Below are positions 55,256-63,932 of a stretch of 64,000 nt of DNA, piece by piece. A model generated the notes under the pieces. It had not been told where the DNA came from, did no database searches, and saw nothing but the letters and a program-made list of their open reading frames with translations. A program made the position numbers and the translations under genes. Position 1 is the first letter of the stretch; the number at the start of each line of letters is the position of its first letter. Origin of the DNA: Clostridium liquoris (lineage in GTDB: Bacteria; Bacillota; Clostridia; Clostridiales; Clostridiaceae); contig NZ_PVXO01000034.1 in assembly GCF_002995785.1 (NCBI RefSeq), positions 1 to 64,000 of the forward strand, given 5' to 3'.

Positions 55256-56182
55256 TTAATCAAATACTGGTGTAGACAAATATCTCATTCCAGTATCAGG
55301 TAACATTATTATTATATTTTTGCCCTTATTTTCTTCCCTTATGCCTAGCTTCTCTGCTGCATATATGGCTGCTCCAGAGGATATGCCTACCAATAGTCCT
55401 TCTAATTTAGCTATTTCTGCTGTAGTACTAAAAGCCTCTTCATTAGATACCTTAATAACTTCATCTATTACATCACTATCTAGTACAGAAGGTATAAAAC
55501 CTGCCCCTATACCCTGAATTTTGTGTGGACCTGGTTTTCCACCAGAAAGTACTGGAGAACCCTCTGGTTCAACAGCAATTATTTTTACATCAGGATTGTT
55601 TTCTTTTAGTGCCTTTCCAACACCAGAAATGGTTCCGCCAGTACCAACCCCTGCTATAAATATATCCACTTTTTCATCCATATCCCTAAGTATCTCCATT
55701 GCAGTAGTTTCTTCATGAATTAATGGATTGGCTTCATTATTAAATTGCTGTGGTACATAAGAGTTAGGTATTTCAGCACCTAATTCCTCTGCTCTTTTTA
55801 TAGCTCCCTTCATCCCCTCTGAAGCAGGTGTTAATATAAGTTCTGCTCCATAAGCTTTTAAAAGCTTTCTTCTTTCAATACTCATGGATTCAGGCATAGT
55901 AAGAATTATTCTATAACCTTTAGCTGCTGCCACAAAGGCTAATCCAATACCTGTGTTTCCACTGGTTGGTTCAATTATCACTGTATCTTTATTAATTAAT
56001 CCCGCTTTTTCTCCCGCATCTATCATAGCATAGGCTATTCTATCCTTAACACTGCCTGCAGGATTAAAATATTCGATTTTACCAATTAAGTTTGCTTTTA
56101 CATTGTGAACTTTTTCATATTTACCTAATCTAAGTAATGGTGTATTTCCAATTAATTCTATTAAATTATTGTATATTTTCAT
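55256..56182 (-). CDS. cysK: Cysteine synthase A (O-acetylserine sulfhydrylase)
   Basis: 308 residues. PLP enzyme forming cysteine from O-acetylserine and sulfide. [16 protein letters not shown] carries the Schiff-base Lys; [25 protein letters not shown] and [10 protein letters not shown] follow. In Bacillus CysK binds CymR and acts as its corepressor; the upstream gene here is CymR-like, so the same logic may apply. ATG at 56182, nine bases after GAGAGG. Confidence 0.95.
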   Translation of the reverse strand: MKIYNNLIELIGNTPLLRLGKYEKVHNVKANLIGKIEYFNPAGSVKDRIAYAMIDAGEKAGLINKDTVIIEPTSGNTGIGLAFVAAAKGYRIILTMPESMSIERRKLLKAYGAELILTPASEGMKGAIKRAEELGAEIPNSYVPQQFNNEANPLIHEETTAMEILRDMDEKVDIFIAGVGTGGTISGVGKALKENNPDVKIIAVEPEGSPVLSGGKPGPHKIQGIGAGFIPSVLDSDVIDEVIKVSNEEAFSTTAEIAKLEGLLVGISSGAAIYAAEKLGIREENKGKNIIIMLPDTGMRYLSTPVFD

Positions 56183-56248
56183 AAATAACATCCTCTCTCA
56201 TTTATTATTCCTATAGGATTAGTAGGCTTTTATTCAAAAATATATATA

Positions 56249-56683
56249 TTATATATAATATATATATTCGGGATTTGTTTCTTTGTTATATTCATAAAAT
56301 AAGTCCTCTAGAGTAATGGAATTCACAATAGAATTAATGGAACTATTCAATTTATCCCATATATTTTTTTGAATACACTTATCCATTATATCCTTTTCTG
56401 TTTCATCTTCTTGTACAACTAGTAAATCTCCTTCCAAGACCCTAAGTATATCTCCAACTGTTATCTTAGACATACTCTTTGATAGTGTATATCCACCCTG
56501 AGCACCTTTTTTGCTATTTACCAACCCGTTCTTTCTAAGCGCAGAAAATATTTGTTCCAAATATTTTTCAGATATGTTTTCTCTTTCAGAAACACTTTTT
56601 AATGTTACATTTTCTGATGAGGAATATACTGCTATATCTAGCATAGCTTTTAATCCATATCTGCCCTTAGTAGAAATTTTCAT
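56249..56683 (-). CDS. CymR/IscR-like Rrf2-family transcriptional regulator
   Basis: 144 residues. Rrf2 winged helix: KISTKGRYGLKAMLDIAVY, SVSERENISEKYLEQIFS, GAQGGYTLSK. The three-Cys cluster ligand pattern of IscR is absent (only one cysteine, in DKCIQKN), which favours the cysteine-metabolism regulator CymR. It heads the cysK-nifS-mnmA group. The last codons are part of an (AT)n palindrome. Confidence 0.88.
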   Translation of the reverse strand: MKISTKGRYGLKAMLDIAVYSSSENVTLKSVSERENISEKYLEQIFSALRKNGLVNSKKGAQGGYTLSKSMSKITVGDILRVLEGDLLVVQEDETEKDIMDKCIQKNIWDKLNSSINSIVNSITLEDLFYEYNKETNPEYIYYI

Positions 56684-56767
56684 ATTAGCACCTCTTAAAT
56701 CTATTAATCCTATATGTTTAATATGATTATAATACTAAAATTTTGCTGTGTCAATATTTATCTATTA

Positions 56768-56802
56768 AATAAGGTTCAGATGGAGAAAATCCGCCTGAAC
56801 CT
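56768..56802 (-). terminator. Terminator after the hemerythrin-like gene
   Basis: AGGTTCAG and CTGAACCT form an 8-base-pair stem with a 15-20-base loop, then a TTAT tail on the minus strand. Confidence 0.65.
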
Positions 56803-56812
56803 AAGAATCACT

Positions 56813-57220
56813 TCATATTAATTTATATAGCTCCCTATCCTCTTTATCTATTCTTTTTTCTAAAAGTTTAAATGTAATTTCTAATTCACTTTTAAATTCT
56901 TCTTTATTTTTTAATAGTTTACTCTTAGTATTATATTTATTTTTAAACTTAGTAAATTCATCGCAGATATTGCCCATTTCTTTTATGTAATCTTCACCTA
57001 TTTTTTTAATTTTTAAATCACTGCTTTTTAATAAATCAGGATATAAATACTTGTCCTCTGAATTTAAATGGACTGTTAGTTTACCAGCCAGAATATTTAT
57101 ATTTTTAGCAATTTCTATTCCTTCATTTATATTTTCTTCATTTTTTGAAAGGTCTTTTATTATATTTATTAGTTCAACTATTTCTATATGTTGTCTTTTT
57201 AAGTTACTCAAATTATCCAT
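56813..57220 (-). CDS. Hemerythrin-like HHE-domain protein
   Basis: 135 residues, all helical. Histidines at LKRQHIEI and LTVHLNSEDKYLYPDL plus Glu/Asp in IDKEDRELYKL fit the hemerythrin diiron pattern, but some family His positions are replaced, so metal binding is likely but not certain. Small cytosolic HHE proteins often handle oxygen or nitric oxide stress. ATG at 57220 follows GGAGG. Single gene with a terminator. Confidence 0.8.
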   Translation of the reverse strand: MDNLSNLKRQHIEIVELINIIKDLSKNEENINEGIEIAKNINILAGKLTVHLNSEDKYLYPDLLKSSDLKIKKIGEDYIKEMGNICDEFTKFKNKYNTKSKLLKNKEEFKSELEITFKLLEKRIDKEDRELYKLI

Positions 57221-57350
57221 ATTAATACCTCCAGTGTTTCACAAATATTTTTAATCTATAAAAATATTATAACAGATTAAAAATATATTTACAGTAACAC
57301 TGGTTACTTATTCATCATTTTTCAAGTATTTCCAACACGTATTTTATACA

Positions 57351-59180
57351 TTAAGCATTTAATAATTCTTTTTCTTTCTCTTCTATAAACTGATTTGTAT
57401 ATAGATTGTAATAATATCCCTTTTTCTTCATTAGCTCTTTATGATTGCCCATTTCTAATATTTTTCCTTTTTTAATTACTAATATTTTATCTGAGGATAC
57501 TATGGTAGATAATCTATGGGCTATTATAAAGCTTGTTCTTCCTCTTAATACCTTATGAATAGCATCTTGTATTACTTTTTCAGTTTCCGTATCAATAGAA
57601 GATGTGGCTTCATCTAATATGAATATAGCAGGATTAGCTATTACAGCCCTTGCAAAAGAAATCAATTGTTTTTCCCCTGTGGATAGCTTTCCTCCCCCTT
57701 CTCCAACCTCTGTGTAATAGCCCTTTTCTAACTTAGTGATAAATTCATTGGCATTTACCAATTTAGCTGCTGCTATTACTTCTTCTTCTGAAGCATTCAA
57801 TTTTCCATATCTAATATTATCTATTATACTTCCGCTAAAAAGATGAGGACTTTGAAGCACATAGCCTAGGTTTGATTGAAGCCAAAGTAAGGATCTATCC
57901 TTATAATCTTTGCCATCAATTAAAATCTTTCCTTTAGTAGGCTCATAAAATCTACATAATAGATTAACTATAGTACTCTTTCCAGAACCGGTTTCTCCAA
58001 CAAGAGCTATTTGCTCACCTTTTTTTACCTCTAAATTAAAATTCTCCAGTACTTTTTCTCCATTTTTATAAGAAAAGGATACATTTTGAAATATTATATT
58101 TCCCTCAATCTTTTCCCAGTTTTCCATTTTACCGTTAACCACATCGCCATACTTTTCTATTACCTCTTCCCTGTCCCATATATCAACTTTCTCTTCAATT
58201 AAAGATATGACCCTTTCTGCAGAAGCTTGAGCATGCTGCATTTCTGCCAAAGTTGTAGCCAATTGACTTACTGGTTCAAAAAATTCAACAGAATAAGTAA
58301 TAAACATAACTAAAGTTCCATAGCTTATATTATTTGAAATAACACCATTTCCTCCAAACCAAAGTGCTAGGCCTGTTCCTATACTTCCAAGGGTTAATAC
58401 AATTGGTAAAAACAAGGATGAAAATACTGCTGCCCTTATGGAGGAATACCTCATTTCTCCAGTATGCATTTTGAATTCTTCTAAATTTTCCTCTTCCCTT
58501 ACTAGAGTTTTTGTTGTAATAGCACCAGATATACCCTCATTGAAATCTCCAGTTATTTTAGAATTTATCTTTCTAACATTCCTATAGGATTCTAAAATTC
58601 TTTTTTGAAAATATATTCCTATTATAAACAGTGGAGGAACTACCGCTAATGTTATAAGGGTAAGTCTCCAATTATGAATAAACATTACAATTGCAAACCC
58701 TATCATCATAACAACAGCCCAAACTAAATCTATAAGCCCCCAAGATACTATTTCACTTAATCTGGTTATGTCAGAAGTCATTCGAGAGGTTATCCATCCC
58801 TGAGAGTTACTGTCATAATAAGAAAGTGAAAGCTTTTGCAGTTTTTCAAAGCCTAACTTTCTTACATGTTTAGCCAAACCTGTTTCTATTTCACCTGCGC
58901 TGAGGATAAAATATTTAATATTTATTACCTGAGTTAATATTATTAAAAGATAGCCTATTGCAAATTTGCCAATGCCATTAATGTTTCCACTAACTACAAA
59001 ATTATCTATGGCATACTTGGTAAGGAATGGCATTACAACATCTATCCCCGCTACTATAAACATAAGTAAGGACAAAATTTTTAACTTATCTTTAAATATA
59101 GAAATATATTTAAATAACTTTCTCCATATATTAAAGTCCAATTTCCTATTTTTTTCTTTTTTAATTCTATTAATATTCAT
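57351..59180 (-). CDS. ABC exporter half (ATPase-permease), canonical-Glu subunit
   Basis: 609 residues: six membrane helices (residues about 30-320) fused to an ATPase. Walker A GETGSGKST; Walker B FILDEATSS has the catalytic Glu; signature is LSTGEKQ rather than LSGGQ. That combination marks the partner that pairs with a degenerate subunit in heterodimeric multidrug exporters (BmrC/BmrD, TM287/288). ATG at 59180 after GGCGG. Seventeen bases after the upstream half. Confidence 0.9.
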   Translation of the reverse strand: MNINRIKKEKNRKLDFNIWRKLFKYISIFKDKLKILSLLMFIVAGIDVVMPFLTKYAIDNFVVSGNINGIGKFAIGYLLIILTQVINIKYFILSAGEIETGLAKHVRKLGFEKLQKLSLSYYDSNSQGWITSRMTSDITRLSEIVSWGLIDLVWAVVMMIGFAIVMFIHNWRLTLITLAVVPPLFIIGIYFQKRILESYRNVRKINSKITGDFNEGISGAITTKTLVREEENLEEFKMHTGEMRYSSIRAAVFSSLFLPIVLTLGSIGTGLALWFGGNGVISNNISYGTLVMFITYSVEFFEPVSQLATTLAEMQHAQASAERVISLIEEKVDIWDREEVIEKYGDVVNGKMENWEKIEGNIIFQNVSFSYKNGEKVLENFNLEVKKGEQIALVGETGSGKSTIVNLLCRFYEPTKGKILIDGKDYKDRSLLWLQSNLGYVLQSPHLFSGSIIDNIRYGKLNASEEEVIAAAKLVNANEFITKLEKGYYTEVGEGGGKLSTGEKQLISFARAVIANPAIFILDEATSSIDTETEKVIQDAIHKVLRGRTSFIIAHRLSTIVSSDKILVIKKGKILEMGNHKELMKKKGYYYNLYTNQFIEEKEKELLNA

Positions 59181-59196
59181 ATATATCACCGCCTAA

Positions 59197-61005
59197 TCAA
59201 CTTACCTTTTCATCTTTTGCATCTTCTTCGCTGATATTTTTTTGAATTTCCCAAATCCTTTTATATAGTCCTTCTTCCATTATTAGTTCTTCATGTTTAC
59301 CCATTTGTACGATTTTCCCTTTATCTAAAACTATTATTTTATCAGCATCTTTAATGGTGGAAATCCTATGGGATATTATGAAAGTGGTAACTCCTTTGCT
59401 TCTACTTTTTAAAGCCTTTCTAATGTTTTTATCTGTTTCCGTGTCCACTGCACTTAAGGAATCATCGAATATGAGAATAGGAGTTTTGTTTATTAATGTT
59501 CTGGCAATAGCCACTCTCTGTCTTTGTCCTCCAGAAAGAGTTACCCCGTTTTCTCCTACTACAGTGTCATATCCTTTATCAAAGTCCAATATAACATTAT
59601 GTATAGAGGCCTCTGAAGCAGCTTTAATTATCTCTTCATCCTGAGCTTCTTTTCTTGCTATTTTTATATTTTCCTTTATAGTTTTTGAAAATAAGAAAGG
59701 TTCTTGTAATACCAGTCCTATATTTTTTCTTATCCATTTTTTATTTATATCTTTAAGCTCCACTCCATCTATTTTAATGGAGCCATTTTCATAATCATAA
59801 AGTCTAGTTAAAAGATAGGTTAGTGAAGATTTGCCAGAGCCTGTCTGTCCCATAATAGCCACTTTTTCTCCTTTATTTACTTCAAAAGATATATCTTGAA
59901 GCACTGGATTATTTTTTTCATATTCAAAATAAACATTCTTAAATTCTATATTTCCTTTAATCTCTGGCTTTTTTTCATATGGAAATTCCTTTTCTTCTTC
60001 TTCATCCAATATCTCCCCTATACGATTTATAGACACAGTCATTTTTCCCATGTCCGAAAGAATTCTTCCTAGCTGTCTTACAGGCCATAAAAGCATTCCT
60101 TCATAATTTATAAATACAACTAAGGTACCTAAAGTTATATCTCCCTTTGCTGTAAGATATACTCCGAATATCAAAACCAATCCAATTTGAAACATACATA
60201 AAAAATCCGATATACTCCAATAGTTTGACAATAAGGAATATAGTTTAAGACACAGTTTTGTATAATTTTCATTTTTTTTATTATATTTTTCTATCTCATA
60301 CTTTTCCCTTCCGAAAGCTCTAACAGTCCTGACTCCTGAAAGATTTTCTTGTAGTACTGTAATCATTTTAGCTTCAGCTTCGTCAACTTCTTTAAATAGG
60401 TTTTTTATTTTAGAGAAAAATATAAAAGAAAAAGCAAATATAAATGGTATTGTAGCTGTTGAAATTAAAGTCATCCTTATACTTAATGATAACATAGCTA
60501 TAATAGAAAAAATCACTATAAATATAGCTCTTCCTATTTCCACAAATTGAGTAGATAAAAATTTTCTTATGGTGTCCACATCAGAAGTACACCTTTGTAT
60601 TAATTCTCCTTTTTCACTTTTAACATGATATTCATATGGTAGATATTGTATATGATTATAAAGTCTTTCTCTTATATTTTTGGTTATATTCTCTGAAGCT
60701 GTTTCGGACAATTTACCTCTCAAAAATAGAAATATTCCTCTTATAACCGTTAATAAAACTAAAACTATGGAACATATCCATAAGTTTTCAGCAAGTAATG
60801 ATCTACCACCTACTTTATTTATGATGCTATTAATAAATTGTGATGTTTTTAATGGCTTATCTCCGATAATTGAATCTATTGCAACTTTAATAACCATTGG
60901 TACTAATGTAGATATAAAAGTTGCCATAGCTATGCTAAATATTGCTCCTAAATATAGCAGCTTATTCCCATGTAAAAATTCCCATAACCTTTTACTACTT
61001 TTCAT
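59197..61005 (-). CDS. ABC exporter half (ATPase-permease), degenerate-site subunit
   Basis: 602 residues with the same layout. Walker A GQTGSGKSS, signature LSGGQRQRVAIARTL, Walker B ILIFDDSLSAVD where Asp replaces the catalytic Glu. So the two halves together contain one active and one degenerate ATP site, as in heterodimeric drug exporters. Substrate unknown. ATG at 61005 after GGGGGGAG. It has a leader with a terminator (61037-61067). Confidence 0.9.
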   Translation of the reverse strand: MKSSKRLWEFLHGNKLLYLGAIFSIAMATFISTLVPMVIKVAIDSIIGDKPLKTSQFINSIINKVGGRSLLAENLWICSIVLVLLTVIRGIFLFLRGKLSETASENITKNIRERLYNHIQYLPYEYHVKSEKGELIQRCTSDVDTIRKFLSTQFVEIGRAIFIVIFSIIAMLSLSIRMTLISTATIPFIFAFSFIFFSKIKNLFKEVDEAEAKMITVLQENLSGVRTVRAFGREKYEIEKYNKKNENYTKLCLKLYSLLSNYWSISDFLCMFQIGLVLIFGVYLTAKGDITLGTLVVFINYEGMLLWPVRQLGRILSDMGKMTVSINRIGEILDEEEEKEFPYEKKPEIKGNIEFKNVYFEYEKNNPVLQDISFEVNKGEKVAIMGQTGSGKSSLTYLLTRLYDYENGSIKIDGVELKDINKKWIRKNIGLVLQEPFLFSKTIKENIKIARKEAQDEEIIKAASEASIHNVILDFDKGYDTVVGENGVTLSGGQRQRVAIARTLINKTPILIFDDSLSAVDTETDKNIRKALKSRSKGVTTFIISHRISTIKDADKIIVLDKGKIVQMGKHEELIMEEGLYKRIWEIQKNISEEDAKDEKVS

Positions 61006-61036
61006 ATATAGCTCCCCCCATATTTAGTTAAAATAC

Positions 61037-61067
61037 AAAAAAAGCCCAAGAAATATTTCCAGAGCTT
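61037..61067 (-). terminator. Leader terminator upstream of the ABC exporter
   Basis: On the minus strand AAGCTC pairs with GGGCTT, with an inner GAAAT/AUUUC stem, followed by seven T. It lies between the predicted promoter (61100-61128) and the ATG at 61005, so it acts within the operon's own leader. Confidence 0.75.
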
Positions 61068-61099
61068 CTGTTTACGAATTAAAAATTTCCATATTATTC

Positions 61100-61128
61100 A
61101 GTATATACTAAATGCGCTATTATTTCAA
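61100..61128 (-). promoter_or_regulatory. Promoter of the ABC exporter operon
   Basis: TTGAAA (61128-61123), 17-base spacer, TATACT (61105-61100) on the minus strand. A six-codon frame MEIFNS-stop (61092-61072) lies between the promoter and the terminator but has no clear ribosome site. Confidence 0.6.
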
Positions 61129-61245
61129 GTAATTTTACATAAATATTAATTTTCCCTTTTTACTATTTTATATCCAAACTTTAATGTCAAATCCTAAAAA
61201 TATTTCATAACATGATTATGTAACATTAAAGTTTAGGAGGATTTT

Positions 61246-61869
61246 ATGTATATATTTCCTATAATATTTTTTGCAATATCTTCAAGTAGTGATAACTTTA
61301 TTGTAGGCATAAGCTACGGTATAAATAAAATTAAAATTAATTTTATTTATAATATATTTATAGCTTTAATCTCTGGTATTGGAACATTTTTATCTATGGT
61401 TTTTGGTAAAGTATTGCTTAATATAATTCCACTTAAAAAAGCAAATCTATTGGGAAGTTCAGTATTAATTCTGTTTGGTCTATATATGTTTATTAATTCA
61501 CTAAAAAATCTTTATATAAAGGATAAAGATATATGTGAAATAAATATAGGAGAAAAAAATTATTATCATAATATATTAAATAATCCCGAAATTATTGATG
61601 CAGATGGCTCTAATAATATAGAATTTAAAGAATCCATATCCTTAGGAATGGTTCTTTGTATTAATAATATCGGATTAGGTATTGCTGCTAGCATAACAGG
61701 ATTAAATATGTATTTGACTTCCCTGTGTTCCTTCTTATTTAGTGTGCTTTTTATACAATTGGGCTATTATGTTGGAAGTAAGTTCTTATCTAAAAGGTTG
61801 TCTAAATACTCTGAAATAGTTTCCGCCTTAATTATTATTATTCTTGGAATATATGAGTTGTTCATATAA
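61246..61869 (+). CDS. ytaF: YtaF-family sporulation membrane protein
   Basis: 207 residues with six membrane helices in two repeats, MntP/YtaF fold. Start IIFFAISSSSDNFIVGISYG and second-half LGMVLCINNIGLGIAASITG carry the paired Ser/Asp/Asn-containing helices of the family. Required for sporulation in some species; transported ion unknown. AGGAGGATTTT precedes the ATG. An imperfect palindrome (TTTCATAAC-ATG-ATTATGTAA, 61203-61223) precedes it and resembles the sites at 27861-27952. Confidence 0.88.
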   Translation: MYIFPIIFFAISSSSDNFIVGISYGINKIKINFIYNIFIALISGIGTFLSMVFGKVLLNIIPLKKANLLGSSVLILFGLYMFINSLKNLYIKDKDICEINIGEKNYYHNILNNPEIIDADGSNNIEFKESISLGMVLCINNIGLGIAASITGLNMYLTSLCSFLFSVLFIQLGYYVGSKFLSKRLSKYSEIVSALIIIILGIYELFI

Positions 61870-61876
61870 AAAATTA

Positions 61877-61909
61877 GGCTCCCTAAAAATATTCTTTAGG
61901 AGCCTTTTT
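61877..61909 (+). terminator. Terminator after ytaF
   Basis: AGGCTCCCTAAA and TTTAGGAGCCT form an 11-base-pair stem followed by five T. Confidence 0.85.
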
Positions 61910-61924
61910 ATTCTTTCTTTAATA

Positions 61925-62440
61925 CTAATCTGTTCTTTTTTTACCAGTCCATCCATATTTACATAAGTTAATAGTAAGTATATAGTTATACTTTATAGCA
62001 TGTTTTATTTCATCCGTTAAAATTTGAAATACTATATCCCTTTGACATCTGCTTGGCAATCCCGCTCTTATTATCCTATACCTTTCCATGGCACTTAGTT
62101 CGCCGAAAAATGCCTTTTTAATTCCATCTATATAGGATTTTGGTTTCTCAGATTGTTCTCCATCTGTGCTTTCAATTGTTTTCCCAGTATAGCATTTATA
62201 TATTTCTTTATACCATTTTCTATGATTTCTCTCATCATTCCTAATAGAAGTTATTATTTCCTTTTCCTCCCTAGTTGGGGCTAAGCAAATTAAGTATTCA
62301 TATTCCAATTCGTCATTTCTTTCTCCTTGCACTGCATCTTTTATTAAACAAAGAGCTTTATTCAGTCCCTCCTGTGTAAAATCCATACCATAATTTGAAC
62401 AACACATATTCCATCTTTCATATGGATTAGTATAATTCAT
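61925..62440 (-). CDS. Ferritin-like diiron-fold protein
   Basis: 171 residues. Helices with paired acidic/His motifs: NDELEYEYLICLAP, RNDERNHRKWYKEIY (ExxH), GELSAMERYRII and TDEIKHAIKYN (DExxH), the arrangement of a four-helix ferritin-like bundle. ATG at 62440 is seven bases after GGAGG; another ATG at 62443 is adjacent. The N-terminus is Cys/Asn/Trp-rich (RWNMCCSNYG). Similar proteins occur as spore coat-associated or peroxide-defence diiron proteins; function unproven. Confidence 0.82.
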   Translation of the reverse strand: MNYTNPYERWNMCCSNYGMDFTQEGLNKALCLIKDAVQGERNDELEYEYLICLAPTREEKEIITSIRNDERNHRKWYKEIYKCYTGKTIESTDGEQSEKPKSYIDGIKKAFFGELSAMERYRIIRAGLPSRCQRDIVFQILTDEIKHAIKYNYILTINLCKYGWTGKKRTD

Positions 62441-62604
62441 CATATATCCTCCAATATACAATCTTCGTTTCCATATTTATTATATGTTACTAAAAACATA
62501 TTGTTCCAGGTTTTTTTAGTTAACTTATGCATTATTCTATAAAAGTCATAAAATAATTTTATTCATAGTATATTATTATAGTTAAAATATTTTGGAGGTA
62601 TAAT

Positions 62605-63441
62605 ATGAATAACTATCCTATGCTTGGAATGTGCAACTCCTGTATGTACAATATGTGCTGTCCCATGATGCAAGGTACCATGAATATGGTTCCAGGCATG
62701 TATCCTATATCACCAATCCCACCCAATGGCATGAACTTTCCCATGACCCCAATGGCTAGAATTAATATGGAAGAGGATATGTTATTACCTAATATGAATC
62801 TTATGAGGGAAATCATGAATGATACTATGGATGAAAAAGATTTAGATATTTCAAAAGAAGAAACATTATCAAGAGACCATAACCTTAAAGAAGATAAAGA
62901 AAACACATCTAAAGATGAAGATATAACCGTAAATGCAGATAATATAGAATTGGCTGAAAATCATACTGATGAAAATACTTTAACCCGAAATGAAGCCCAT
63001 ATACCAGAAACAAATTTGTATTGTTATACATTAGTGAACAATTTAAACTGTGTATTCAATGAGCTTATGCTTTGGACAGAAATTTCTAGCGAACATCCTA
63101 TTTTTATTAAAACTGTAGCTTCATTAACAAAGAAGAATTTGCCTAAAGAAATTGAAAATAGGCTTATGGAAGTAAATAAAATGTTTTCTAATTTGCATAT
63201 GAAAGTGCAAGATTTAAGAAAACGTGTCACTTCTTCATCACTTCAATTACCTTATATAGTTATGGAATTAAATAAAATAATGAAGGAATTCTTTAAGTAT
63301 GATAATTATTTTCTAAAGCTACTAGCTGATTTAATAAAATACGGCATGGAAGATAAAATATGGCAAGCCCTATTACATCATATAACACATGAGCAAAAGT
63401 TCATGTATGAACTTTTTCAGAACATAGATAAACAAGTATAG
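62605..63441 (+). CDS. Met/Cys-rich N-terminus plus helical (DUF2935-like) domain, unknown
   Basis: 278 residues in three parts. Residues 1-60 are rich in Met, Cys, Pro and Asn (MLGMCNSCMYNMCCPMMQG) and resemble coat-protein-like or metal-binding sequence. Residues about 65-135 are acidic and disordered-looking. Residues about 140-278 are helical, with SSEHPIFIK early and HHITHEQKFMYELF at the end, resembling DUF2935 ferritin-like domains. GGAGG lies seven bases upstream of the ATG. It faces the ferritin-like gene divergently, so both may be spore- or metal-related. Confidence 0.75.
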   Translation: MNNYPMLGMCNSCMYNMCCPMMQGTMNMVPGMYPISPIPPNGMNFPMTPMARINMEEDMLLPNMNLMREIMNDTMDEKDLDISKEETLSRDHNLKEDKENTSKDEDITVNADNIELAENHTDENTLTRNEAHIPETNLYCYTLVNNLNCVFNELMLWTEISSEHPIFIKTVASLTKKNLPKEIENRLMEVNKMFSNLHMKVQDLRKRVTSSSLQLPYIVMELNKIMKEFFKYDNYFLKLLADLIKYGMEDKIWQALLHHITHEQKFMYELFQNIDKQV

Positions 63442-63454
63442 ATCACTATTTAAA

Positions 63455-63497
63455 AAATGCCACTTAGTCTAGATTATAGAACTAAGTAGCATTTTTT
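63455..63497. terminator. Bidirectional terminator
   Basis: AAAAATGCCACTTAGT and ACTAAGTAGCATTTTTT form a 15-base-pair stem with one bulge between convergent genes. Confidence 0.8.
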
Positions 63498-63500
63498 TAT

Positions 63501-63920
63501 TTATTCTTTTATTACTACATCTGCTTCATGGATACTGGCATCAAAGGCAGGTGCTGGCATTAATAGTTTGGACTGATTTATTTGAAAATTTATTTCACCT
63601 ACTATAGCTTCCCTAAAATGGTTTAAATCTCCCTGATTTAAACCTGGTATCCTTTCTAACAACATAGTATTAAATAATTCTTTCTTATTATCTGCAGATG
63701 CTGGAATAAATTTGTACTGCTGCTCTACAGCATAGAATATACTCTTTGCTATATTATAAATCATACTATACTGTTCTGAACCAATTTGCTTTATAAGGGC
63801 TTCTTTCTTTTTAGATAGATAAGAAACTAACATAGTGATTAGATAAGTAGAAACTATGCCTAAAATACTCAAAACTGCTTGTATCAATATTTGCATAACT
63901 CCGCTTTGCAGAGCCTCCAT
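63501..63920 (-). CDS. LLH-family phage holin
   Basis: 139 residues. One N-terminal helix (VMQILIQAVLSILGIVSTYLITML) followed by a cytoplasmic helical domain with AIVGEINFQINQ. This matches the LLH-type holins (PF09682) of Gram-positive phages. ATG at 63920 after AAGGAGGG. An upstream frame ends within its ribosome site, so it is not the first gene of its unit. No lysin or structural phage gene is seen in the window. Confidence 0.8.
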   Translation of the reverse strand: MEALQSGVMQILIQAVLSILGIVSTYLITMLVSYLSKKKEALIKQIGSEQYSMIYNIAKSIFYAVEQQYKFIPASADNKKELFNTMLLERIPGLNQGDLNHFREAIVGEINFQINQSKLLMPAPAFDASIHEADVVIKE

Positions 63921-63932
63921 AACATTCCCTCC

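Noticed and set aside
56230-56270. (AT)n palindrome as an operator of the CymR-like gene
   Set aside because: It overlaps the last codons of that gene, at the 3' end, and is a simple dinucleotide run.
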